This document shows positions 1-5,656 of a DNA stretch of 6,563 nucleotides, in pieces. A model generated the notes under the pieces. That model ran no database searches, was not told where the DNA came from, and saw only the letters and a list, made by a program, of their open reading frames with translations. Numbering within the stretch: position 1 is the first letter of the stretch; each line of letters starts with the position of its first letter. The translations under genes and the position numbers were made by a program. This DNA comes from Betaproteobacteria bacterium. GTDB lineage: Bacteria > Pseudomonadota > Gammaproteobacteria > Burkholderiales > SG8-39. The DNA lies in assembly GCA_005882235.1 (NCBI GenBank), contig VBCT01000073.1:1-6563 (forward strand). The letters are read 5' to 3'.

Positions 1-571
1 CGGCCACAGCATGGGCGGCAACGTCGCCGCGATGTACGCCGGCATCCGCCCCGAGCGCGTGGCCAAGCTCGTCAACCTGGAGGGTCTTGGGCTCACCGGT
101 ACGCGTGCCGAGAAGGCGCCCGAGCGCTACGCGCGCTGGCTGGCCGAGCTCGCCGAAAAGCCCGCGTTCCGCGATTACGAAAACTTCGAAGCGCTCGCCG
201 AGCGCCTGCGCGGCAACAATTCCCGCCTGAGCGGCGAGAAGGCCGCGTTCCTCGCGCGGCACTGGGGGAGATCGAAGCCCGACGGCCGCGTCGAGCTCGC
301 GAGCGATCCCGCGCACAAGCTCGTCAATCCGGTTCTCTACCGGGTCGAGGAGACCGAAGCGTGCTGGCGCAAGGTCGCCGCGCCCGTGCTGTGGGTGGTC
401 GGCGCCGAATCGAAAGCGCCCGAGATGCTGAGGCTCTCGAGCGCCGATCTCGCCGCGCGCAAGGCCTGCTTCCGGCAATTGACCGAGCGCGTGATCTCCG
501 ACGCCGGTCATATGCTGCATCACGATCAGCCCGAGCGGCTCGCGGCGGTGATCGAGGAGTTTCTCGGGTAA
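1..571 (+). CDS. alpha/beta hydrolase, 5'-truncated by the window edge
   Basis: This is the C-terminal part of an alpha/beta-hydrolase-fold enzyme of unknown substrate. The frame is open to the left edge. The first full codons (from base 2) read Gly-His-Ser-Met-Gly-Gly, a classic nucleophile elbow with the catalytic Ser at 8-10, so the ATG at 11 is not the true start. About 189 residues are visible. The likely catalytic His is in DAGHMLHHDQPE (codon 509-511), followed by the usual C-terminal helix. The acid is less clear: after the strand VLWVVG the sequence is GAESKAP, so the G+3 position where Asp is common is Ser, with Glu (407-409) beside it. Stop TAA is at 569-571, 9 bp before the next gene, so the two may be cotranscribed. 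The family is clear; the reaction (esterase, lactonase, haloalkane-type or other) cannot be told from this part. Confidence 0.87.
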   Translation, partial: GHSMGGNVAAMYAGIRPERVAKLVNLEGLGLTGTRAEKAPERYARWLAELAEKPAFRDYENFEALAERLRGNNSRLSGEKAAFLARHWGRSKPDGRVELASDPAHKLVNPVLYRVEETEACWRKVAAPVLWVVGAESKAPEMLRLSSADLAARKACFRQLTERVISDAGHMLHHDQPERLAAVIEEFLG

Positions 572-580
572 GATGCCTCA

Positions 581-1408
581 TTGAATATCGATCTGCATTG
601 TCACTCGACCGCTTCCGACGGCTTGCTCAAGCCGGAAGCGCTCGTCGCGCGGGCCGCGGCGAACGGCGTCGAGATTCTCGCGTTGACTGATCACGACGGA
701 GTGTCGGGGCTCGCCGAGGCGCGCGCAAAAGCCGAGTCGGAAGGCGTTCGCTTCGTCGACGGCGTCGAGATTTCGGTGACCTGGGAAGGGACCGCCGTTC
801 ACATCGTCGGGCTGCAGATCGACCCCGAAGACCCGGTCCTGCGCTCCGGCCTCGAGTCGATCCGGGAAGGCCGCGCGACGCGGGCGGAGAAAATGGGCGA
901 AGCGCTCGCCGCGGCAGGCATTCCCGACAGCCTCGCAGGGGCGAAGACCTACGCCGAGAACCCCAGCCTCATCAGCCGCTCGCATTTCGCGCGCCACCTG
1001 GTGAAAAGCGGGCGCGCGCCGGACGTAAAGAGCGTGTTCCAGCGCTACCTCGTGAAAGGCAAACCCGGCTTCGTCCCGCACCAGTGGGCCTCTCTCGGGG
1101 ACGTCGTGAGCTGGATCCGCGCAAGCGGCGGAATCGCCGTCGTTGCGCACCCGGGTCGCTACCAGTTTTCGAAGCCCGAGTTGCGCGCGTTCCTTGCGGA
1201 GTTCAAGGACTCCGGGGGCGCCGGAATCGAGGTCGTGACCGGAAGCCATTCGCCCGAGCAATATTTCGAATTCGCGCGCATCGCGCGTGAATTCGGCCTC
1301 ACCGCCTCGCGCGGCTCCGATTACCACGGCAAGGGGGAGAGCAGGGCCGATCTCGGCGCGCTGCCGCAGCTGCCCGACGATCTGAAACCCATCTGGCATG
1401 ACTGGTAG
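581..1408 (+). CDS. PHP-domain metal-dependent phosphoesterase, YciV/RNase AM-like
   Basis: A 275-residue PHP-domain protein, full length for the small stand-alone PHP family that includes E. coli YciV (RNase AM, 5'-3' trimming of rRNA 5' ends and short RNAs) and 3',5'-bisphosphonucleotide phosphatases. The metal-binding set is visible: DLHCHSTASDG near the N terminus (H6, H8, D13), TDHDG (H38), DGVEIS (E63), VHIVG (H74), VAHPGR (H190) and SRGSDYHG (D247, H249). The region around residues 90-165, between the two metal-binding halves, is the helical insert usual in this family. The TTG start at 581 is forced: an in-frame TAA lies at 569-571 with no ATG or GTG between it and the HxH motif. No strong Shine-Dalgarno is seen. 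RNase activity is inferred from the family; a nucleotide phosphatase is the alternative. Confidence 0.9.
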   Translation: MNIDLHCHSTASDGLLKPEALVARAAANGVEILALTDHDGVSGLAEARAKAESEGVRFVDGVEISVTWEGTAVHIVGLQIDPEDPVLRSGLESIREGRATRAEKMGEALAAAGIPDSLAGAKTYAENPSLISRSHFARHLVKSGRAPDVKSVFQRYLVKGKPGFVPHQWASLGDVVSWIRASGGIAVVAHPGRYQFSKPELRAFLAEFKDSGGAGIEVVTGSHSPEQYFEFARIAREFGLTASRGSDYHGKGESRADLGALPQLPDDLKPIWHDW

Positions 1409-1433
1409 GACGCGCAGGGCACCAGAACGGCTC

Positions 1434-1442
1434 TGATAAAAT
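1434..1442 (+). promoter_or_regulatory. candidate extended -10 promoter before the M50/trpS/scpAB chain
   Basis: The 60-bp gap between the PHP gene and the M50 gene holds TGATAAAAT, a TGn extended -10 followed by TAAAAT (1437-1442). It stands out in GC-rich surroundings and lies 26 bp before the M50 start codon. No convincing -35 hexamer is found at 16-18 bp spacing, though extended -10 promoters can work without one. It would drive the run from the M50 gene to rluB. The identification rests on sequence pattern only. Confidence 0.45.
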
Positions 1443-1468
1443 GACGCGTTGGAGCGAGCGGGCCGACC

Positions 1469-2143
1469 ATGGAATTCAATGAGATCACTAAGATGATCGC
1501 GGTTTTCGCCGTGCCGGTCATCTTCGCGATCACTTTGCATGAAGCCGCTCACGGCTACGTCGCTCGCCACTTCGGAGATACGACGGCCTTCGCGCTCGGA
1601 CGCATCAGCCTCAATCCGGCGCGTCACATCGATCTGGTCGGCACCATCTTTCTGCCGTTGGTCACGTTGTTCGCAACCGGCGGAAGAATCATGTTCGGAT
1701 GGGCGAAGCCGGTGCCGGTCAATTTTCATGCCCTGCGGCGTCCCAAGCGAGACATGCTCTGGGTGGCTCTTGCCGGCCCGGCGGCAAATCTGGTGATGGC
1801 TCTAGTGTGGGCTGCCGCTTTGAAGATAGGAGCACTGTCGGGGCTCAGGCAAAGCGATTTCCTGCTTCAGGTGCCGATTGCAGGCGTCGAGGTGAATCTC
1901 GTTTTCATGGCGCTCAATCTCTTGCCGATTCTCCCTCTCGACGGAGGTCGGGTCGTCGTTTCCCTGCTGCCCGGTCCTGTCGCGGGCAGATTCTCGAGAC
2001 TCGAACCATTCGGGCTGCCGATCCTCCTGGGACTCGTGGTCATCAGCTCATACGGATACAACGTTCTTGGGATGTTCCTCGATCCGGTCATGGTTGCGTC
2101 AAAATCGGTTATCGCGACGATCTTTCAACTGCATCCAATCTAA
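1469..2143 (+). CDS. site-2 protease family (M50) membrane metalloprotease
   Basis: A 224-residue integral membrane protein of peptidase family M50, the site-2 protease type that cuts substrates inside the membrane. Zinc-site motifs are present: HEAAHG at 24-29 (HExxH, with E25 catalytic) and NLLPILPLDGGR at 150-161, where D158 is the expected third ligand. Also visible are GWAKPVPVN (77-85) and GPAAN (103-107), typical of the short PDZ-less group. Hydrophobic segments lie at about 9-23, 56-70, 97-118, 131-152 and 183-204. The ATG at 1469 has a weak GGAG at 1451-1454; an ATG at 1493 would cut into the first membrane segment. The stop TAA shares its last base with the trpS ATG. A hand count of 1501-2100 gives about 60% GC, somewhat below the neighbours. 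The substrate is unknown. A housekeeping role is suggested only by its place beside trpS. Confidence 0.94.
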   Translation: MEFNEITKMIAVFAVPVIFAITLHEAAHGYVARHFGDTTAFALGRISLNPARHIDLVGTIFLPLVTLFATGGRIMFGWAKPVPVNFHALRRPKRDMLWVALAGPAANLVMALVWAAALKIGALSGLRQSDFLLQVPIAGVEVNLVFMALNLLPILPLDGGRVVVSLLPGPVAGRFSRLEPFGLPILLGLVVISSYGYNVLGMFLDPVMVASKSVIATIFQLHPI

Positions 2144-3345
2144 TGTACGAAGAACGCGTGGTCTCCGGCATGCGCCCCACCGGCGCGATGCACCTGGGAC
2201 ATTTCCACGGCGCACTCAAGAACTGGGTGAAGCTGCAGAGCGAGTATCCGTGCCTCTACTTCGTCGCCGACTGGCACGCGCTCACCACGCACTATGAAAC
2301 GCCGGAGGTGATCGAAGAGAGCGTCTGGGACATGGTGATCGATTGGCTCGCGGCCGGCATCGACCCGGCGCAGGCTACCCTGTTCATCCAGTCGCGCATC
2401 CCGGAGCACGCCGAGCTGCACACGCTCCTTTCGATGATCACGCCGCTCAGCTGGCTCGAGCGAGTACCGAGCTACAAGGACCAGCAGGAAAAGCTCATCG
2501 ACCGCGACCTTTCCACCTACGGTTTTCTCGGCTACCCGCTCTTGCAAGCGGCCGACGTGCTCGCGTACCGCGCAAAGTACGTTCCGGTCGGCGAGGACCA
2601 AGTCCCGCACGTCGAGATGATGCGCGAGGTCGCACGACGCTTCAACCATGTCTACGGCCGCGAGCCCGGATTCGAGGACAAGGCCAAGGCCGCCGCGAAG
2701 AAACTGGGCGGCCGCAAGGCCAAGGTGGTGATGGATCTGCGCACCCAGTACCAGGAACACGGCGACGCCGAGGCGCTCGCGACGGCGCGCGCGCTCCTGG
2801 AAAGGCAGGGCAACCTCTCGGTCGCCGATCGCGAGCGCCTGTTCGGTTACCTCGAAGGAGGGGGACGCCTGATTCTGGTCGAGCCCGAGGCCCTGCTCAC
2901 CGAGTCCTCGAAACTTCCCGGCATCGACGGCCAGAAGATGTCGAAGTCCTACGACAACACGATTTCACTCCGCGAGGACGCGGAATCGGTCAGGAAGAAG
3001 ATCCGCACCATGCCGACCGACCCGGCTCGGGTGAAGCGCAGCGATCCGGGCGATCCCGACAAGTGCCCGGTCTGGCAGTTCCATCTCGTCTACAGCGATG
3101 AGAAGACCCGCCAGTGGGCGAACCAGGGCTGCCGCACCGCGGGCATCGGTTGCCTCGAATGCAAGCAGCCGGTGATCGATGCGGTGCTCGCGGAGCAAGG
3201 CCCCATGCGGGAGCGTGCGCAGAAGTATCTCGACGATCCGACCCTGGTTCGCAACATCGTCGCGGACGGGTGCGAAAAGGCGCGCAAGCTCGCGCGCGAG
3301 ACCATGCGCGAGGTGCGCGGAGCGATGGGGCTCGCGTACACGTGA
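2143..3345 (+). CDS. trpS: tryptophanyl-tRNA synthetase (TrpRS)
   Basis: A class I aminoacyl-tRNA synthetase that activates tryptophan with ATP and charges tRNA-Trp in the cytoplasm. The 400 residues begin MYEERVVSGMRPTG. The HIGH-type motif is HLGH at 17-20 and the KMSKS loop is at 265-269 in GQKMSKSYDN. A charged insertion of roughly 80 residues (about 175-255: Lys/Ala-rich helix, then DRERLFGYLEGGGRLILVEP) precedes KMSKS and makes the protein longer than the ~330-residue E. coli type; I recall such long forms from betaproteobacteria. After KMSKS, four cysteines (308, 330, 337, 340) form C-x21-C-x6-C-x2-C, resembling the iron-sulfur motif of Thermotoga TrpRS. The frame stays open upstream, but the protein clearly starts at the ATG of the TAATG overlap with the M50 stop. 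No Shine-Dalgarno is evident, so re-initiation is likely. The stop overlaps the scpA GTG. Confidence 0.98.
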   Translation: MYEERVVSGMRPTGAMHLGHFHGALKNWVKLQSEYPCLYFVADWHALTTHYETPEVIEESVWDMVIDWLAAGIDPAQATLFIQSRIPEHAELHTLLSMITPLSWLERVPSYKDQQEKLIDRDLSTYGFLGYPLLQAADVLAYRAKYVPVGEDQVPHVEMMREVARRFNHVYGREPGFEDKAKAAAKKLGGRKAKVVMDLRTQYQEHGDAEALATARALLERQGNLSVADRERLFGYLEGGGRLILVEPEALLTESSKLPGIDGQKMSKSYDNTISLREDAESVRKKIRTMPTDPARVKRSDPGDPDKCPVWQFHLVYSDEKTRQWANQGCRTAGIGCLECKQPVIDAVLAEQGPMRERAQKYLDDPTLVRNIVADGCEKARKLARETMREVRGAMGLAYT

Positions 3346-4196
3346 GCGAGCCGGCACAGCCCGCCGTCCCGACACCGGCCGCCGGCGCGCCGAGTGCGCT
3401 CGTAGCCAGCGCGCCGAATGCGCTCGTAGCCAAAGTGCGCGGCGAACCGTTTACCGAGCTGCCGCAGGATCTGTACATCCCGCCCGATGCGCTCGAAGTC
3501 TTCCTCGATACCTTCGAGGGGCCGCTCGACCTGCTGCTCTACCTCATCCGCCGGGCGAACCTAGACATCCTCGACATCCCCATGGCGCGGCTCACCGAGC
3601 AGTACATGGAGTACGTCGAGGTGATGCGTACGAAGAATCTTGAGCTCGCCGCCGAATACCTGGTCATGGCGGCGATGTTGATGGAAATCAAATCGCGCAT
3701 GCTCCTTCCACGCCAGACGATGCCGGGCGCGGAAGACGAGGACCCGCGCGCCGAACTCGTCCGGCGCCTGCTCGAGTACGAGAAGATGAAGCTCGCCGGC
3801 CAGAGGCTCGACGCGCTGCCCCAGCTCGGACGGGACTTCTTCCCAGTGGAGGTCTGGATCGAACAGACTCTCGCGCAGCGCCTGCCGCAGGTGAACGTCG
3901 TGGACCTTCAGGAAGCATGGCGCGCCCTCCTCGTGCGTGCGAAAATGATGCAGCACCACCGTGTCACCCGCGAGGAGCTTTCGGTGCGCGAGCACATGAG
4001 CCTTATCCTGCGCAGGCTCCGCAATGGCGGCTTCGCCGAGTTCGCCGAGCTGTTCGAACCGGGGCGCGGCGTGCCGGTGCTCATCGTCAATTTTCTCGCG
4101 GTGCTCGAGCTCGCCAGGGAAAATCTGGTCGAGGTGACGCAGTCTGAATCCTTCGCGCCCATCTACGTGAAGCTGGCTCATGCTCAGTCCGAGTGA
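3342..4196 (+). CDS. scpA: segregation and condensation protein A (ScpA kleisin)
   Basis: The kleisin subunit of the SMC-ScpA-ScpB complex, which bridges SMC heads and helps condense and segregate the chromosome. The 284 residues have the ScpA signature from about residue 50: VFLDTFEGPLDLLLYLI (FEGPLDLL at 58-65), then the helical SMC-neck-binding region with AAEYLVMAAMLMEIKSRMLLP. A charged, variable middle leads to a C-terminal winged-helix region (about 230-278, FEPGRGVPVLIVNFLAVLEL). The first ~45 residues are Ala/Pro-rich, poorly conserved-looking, and include a duplicated 8-residue unit. The GTG at 3342 overlaps the trpS TGA (GTGA), favouring coupled initiation. A GTG at 3435, just after the repeat, is an alternative giving 253 residues that would still keep the core. 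The last 17 bp overlap scpB. Confidence 0.95.
   Translation: MSEPAQPAVPTPAAGAPSALVASAPNALVAKVRGEPFTELPQDLYIPPDALEVFLDTFEGPLDLLLYLIRRANLDILDIPMARLTEQYMEYVEVMRTKNLELAAEYLVMAAMLMEIKSRMLLPRQTMPGAEDEDPRAELVRRLLEYEKMKLAGQRLDALPQLGRDFFPVEVWIEQTLAQRLPQVNVVDLQEAWRALLVRAKMMQHHRVTREELSVREHMSLILRRLRNGGFAEFAELFEPGRGVPVLIVNFLAVLELARENLVEVTQSESFAPIYVKLAHAQSE
3385..3432 (+). repeat. 24-bp perfect-register tandem duplication in scpA
   Basis: Two adjacent 24-bp units, 3385-3408 and 3409-3432, differ at a single base (G at 3394, A at 3418). They encode two copies of A-P-(S/N)-A-L-V-A plus a junction residue in the Ala/Pro-rich N-terminal tail of ScpA. Because the length is a multiple of three, the duplication keeps the frame. 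Near identity suggests a recent slippage or duplication event. Confidence 0.95.
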
Positions 4197-4818
4197 AGTT
4201 AAGATCGTGCTCGAGGCGGCGCTGCTCGCCGCGCAGGAACCCCTTCCGATCTCGGAGCTGCGCAAAATGTTCGACGAGGAGATCGGCGCGGACACGATCC
4301 GCAGGCTCCTCGAGGAGCTGCGCGAGGCATGGAAGGACCGCGGTGTCGAGCTCGCGGCGACCGCGAGCGGCTGGCGCTTCCAGACGCGCGCCTCGTACCA
4401 GAAATTCCTCGAGCGCATTCATCCCGAAAAAGCGCCCCGCTACTCGCGTGCCGTGCTCGAGACGCTTGCGATCGTCGCCTATAGACAGCCGGTGACGCGC
4501 GGCGACATCGAGGAGGTACGCGGCGTCACCGTTTCAGCCGAGGTGATAGGGCGCCTGGAAGCGCGCGGCTGGGTGGAAGTGATCGGACACAAGGAGGTGC
4601 CGGGCCGCCCGGCTCTGTACGCGACCACCAAGACTTTCCTCGATGACCTGGGCCTGCGCTCATTGCAGGAATTGCCGCCTCTTGAAGACATCGCCAAAAC
4701 GCTTGACCTCACACCGACCCCGCCGCTCGATTCGCAGTCCGCGCCCGCTCCGCAGTCCGAGCCCGATTCGCAGGCCGCGCCCGACGAGTCAGCGGCCGCG
4801 CAACCCAGCGCGGTCTAG
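4180..4818 (+). CDS. scpB: segregation and condensation protein B (ScpB)
   Basis: The dimeric winged-helix partner of ScpA in the SMC-ScpAB condensin complex. The 212 residues carry both expected winged-helix domains. The first starts at MLSPSEVKIVLEAALLAA and runs to about residue 85. The second starts at YSRAVLETLAIVAYRQP (88-104), the most recognisable ScpB block, and continues through EVIGRLEARGWVEVIG and GRPALYATTKTFLDDLG to SLQELPPLED (about residue 172). Beyond that is a 40-residue Ser/Gln/Pro/Ala/Asp-rich tail, probably disordered, built partly from three imperfect six-residue repeats. The ATG at 4180 lies inside scpA (17-bp overlap), so translation is probably coupled. The DNA encoding the tail also encodes the N-terminal extension of RluB in another frame. 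Confidence 0.97.
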   Translation: MLSPSEVKIVLEAALLAAQEPLPISELRKMFDEEIGADTIRRLLEELREAWKDRGVELAATASGWRFQTRASYQKFLERIHPEKAPRYSRAVLETLAIVAYRQPVTRGDIEEVRGVTVSAEVIGRLEARGWVEVIGHKEVPGRPALYATTKTFLDDLGLRSLQELPPLEDIAKTLDLTPTPPLDSQSAPAPQSEPDSQAAPDESAAAQPSAV

Positions 4819-5581
4819 GCCCGCGGCGCCCGCCGAGAAACTTCACAAGGTTCTTGCGCGCTCCGGGCTGGGTTCGCGCCGCGATATGGAAGCTGCGATC
4901 GCTTCCGGCAGGCTCGTGGTCAACGGCGCGCGCGCCGCTTTGGGGCAGCGGGTGGGGTCGCGCGATCGCGTCGTTCTCGACGGGCGCCCCGTCTCGCTGC
5001 GGTTCGAAGAGCGCGCGCCGCGCCTGCTGATCTACCACAAGCCGGCCGGGGAGCTCGTCACGACGCGCGATCCGTCGGGCAGACCGACCGTGTTCGACCA
5101 TCTGCCGAGAATGCGGGGCAGTCACTGGATCGCGATCGGCCGGCTGGACTTCAATACGGGCGGCCTGCTGCTCTTCACCGACTCGGGCGAGCTCGCCAAC
5201 CGGCTCATGCATCCGAGCAACGAGATCGAGCGCGAGTACGCGGTGCGGGTGCGGGGCGAGCTCACGCGCGAGCAACTCCGCAGACTCGCTCAAGGGATCG
5301 TTCTCGAAGACGGCCCGGCCAGGTTCGACAGCATCTCCCCGGGCGGAGGCAGCGGATCGAACCGCTGGTATCAGGTCGTGCTGCGCGAAGGGCGCAACCG
5401 CGAGGTCAGGCGAATGTTCGAGTCCCTTGGAATCACCGTGAGCCGCCTGATGCGCGTGCGCTTCGGGCCCATCCGGTTGCCGCCCCATCTGCGTCGCGGC
5501 CAATGGCGTGAACTCGAGCCCAGAGAGGCCGCGTGGCTGTTGCAGGCTCCTGCGCGAGCCCCTCTGCGTTGTTCCGGGTGA
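4643..5581 (+). CDS. rluB: 23S rRNA pseudouridine synthase RluB/RsuA family
   Basis: A pseudouridine synthase of the RsuA/RluB/E/F group. RluB modifies the 23S rRNA at the position equivalent to E. coli U2605. In the 312-residue version, an S4 RNA-binding domain begins at EKLHKVLARSGLGSRRDME (residue 65). The catalytic domain follows with YHKPAGELVTT, then GRLDFNTGGLLLFT, where D169 is the catalytic Asp, then ELANRLMHPS, a YAVRVRG strand, and the late motif EGRNREVRRMFE. The context (after scpB, before rimP) fits RluB rather than RsuA. The start is uncertain. The ATG at 4643 lies 176 bp inside scpB and gives a 64-residue Arg/Pro-rich extension. TTG at 4682 (AGGA at 4667-4670) and TTG at 4703 are alternatives. 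No in-frame ATG, GTG or TTG lies between 4706 and the S4 domain, and the ATG at 4886 would destroy that domain. Confidence 0.95.
   Translation: MTWACAHCRNCRLLKTSPKRLTSHRPRRSIRSPRPLRSPSPIRRPRPTSQRPRNPARSRPAAPAEKLHKVLARSGLGSRRDMEAAIASGRLVVNGARAALGQRVGSRDRVVLDGRPVSLRFEERAPRLLIYHKPAGELVTTRDPSGRPTVFDHLPRMRGSHWIAIGRLDFNTGGLLLFTDSGELANRLMHPSNEIEREYAVRVRGELTREQLRRLAQGIVLEDGPARFDSISPGGGSGSNRWYQVVLREGRNREVRRMFESLGITVSRLMRVRFGPIRLPPHLRRGQWRELEPREAAWLLQAPARAPLRCSG
4732..4785 (+). repeat. three imperfect 18-bp tandem units in the scpB/rluB overlap
   Basis: Units at 4732-4749, 4750-4767 and 4768-4785 follow the pattern TCGCAGTCCGCGCCCGCT; units 2 and 3 each differ from unit 1 at three positions. In the ScpB frame they read SQSAPA, PQSEPD and SQAAPD. 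In the rluB frame, one base offset, they read as Arg/Pro/Ser-rich hexapeptides (RSPRPL, RSPSPI, RRPRPT). The unit length is a multiple of three, so both frames survive changes in copy number. Confidence 0.85.
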
Positions 5582-5597
5582 AGTTTCTTGCTATACT
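5569..5597 (+). promoter_or_regulatory. sigma70-type promoter for rimP-nusA
   Basis: TTGTTC (5569-5574) and TATACT (5592-5597) are separated by 17 bp, with an extended TGC just before the -10. This is the best promoter-like match in the window: the -10 is 5/6 to consensus, the -35 is 3/6 with TTG kept. The -35 lies in the last codons of rluB. The predicted transcription start is about 5603-5605, immediately before a terminator-like hairpin. It would give the rimP-nusA operon its own promoter, independent of the scpAB-rluB chain. Confidence 0.65.
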
Positions 5598-5600
5598 TTC

Positions 5601-5617
5601 CCCGTCTTTGAGATGGG
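5601..5617 (+). promoter_or_regulatory. alternative hairpin overlapping the terminator stem
   Basis: CCCGTCT (5601-5607) can pair with AGATGGG (5611-5617) as seven base pairs including one G-U, around a TTG loop. Bases 5613-5617 are also part of the left arm of the terminator hairpin, so the two structures exclude each other. Transcripts reading through from rluB contain the whole element. Transcripts starting near 5604 would lack its first bases. An antiterminator role is inferred from the pairing alone. Confidence 0.35.
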
Positions 5618-5635
5618 CTTTCGAGCCCATTTTTT
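5613..5635 (+). terminator. Rho-independent terminator/attenuator between rluB and rimP
   Basis: A perfect 7-bp stem, ATGGGCT (5613-5619) with AGCCCAT (5624-5630), closes a TTCG loop and runs straight into six T (5630-5635), then ATTT. It ends 31-54 bp after the rluB stop, as expected for a terminator of the upstream genes. It also lies between the predicted rimP promoter and the rimP start, so it could attenuate transcripts from that promoter. I recall rimP-leader attenuators described in gammaproteobacteria; equivalence is not shown here. Confidence 0.75.
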
Positions 5636-5645
5636 ATTTATGCCT

Positions 5646-5650
5646 GAGGG
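5646..5650 (+). promoter_or_regulatory. Shine-Dalgarno that decides the rimP start
   Basis: GAGGG lies six bases before the GTG at 5657. That spacing is good, whereas it directly abuts the TTG at 5651 and is 12 bases from the GTG at 5663. It therefore favours 5657 among the three in-frame non-ATG starts. Confidence 0.6.
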
Positions 5651-5656
5651 TTGCGC

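Noticed and set aside
1409..1468. Terminator after the PHP gene
   Set aside because: I found no stem-loop followed by a T-run in this gap; only a promoter-like element is visible.
578..1729. Long minus-strand open frame (383 codons) opposite the PHP and M50 genes
   Set aside because: It mirrors two well-supported plus-strand genes, has no recognisable domain, is rich in Arg/Asp/Glu as antisense frames of GC-rich genes usually are, and crosses a gene boundary.
1699..2142. N-terminal extension of trpS inside the M50 gene
   Set aside because: The frame is open, but the residues before MYEERVV are Arg/Ser/Pro-rich shadow sequence over a real membrane-protein gene. TrpRS conservation starts at the ATG at 2143.
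2140..2760. Minus-strand open frame (206 codons) opposite trpS
   Set aside because: It is antisense to an unambiguous trpS, with no family motif; it reads as a codon-bias shadow.
3114..3341. N-terminal extension of scpA inside trpS
   Set aside because: The frame is open upstream, but the extra sequence is shadow of the trpS 3' end. The GTGA overlap at 3342 is the natural start.
3561..4418. Minus-strand open frame (285 codons) opposite scpA and scpB
   Set aside because: It spans two real genes on the other strand and has no recognisable domain or initiation signal.
4821..4835. Non-canonical start codon just upstream of the RluB S4 domain
   Set aside because: The in-frame codons here are CCC, GCG, GCG, CCC, GCC, GAG, none used for initiation, so an upstream start inside scpB is preferred.
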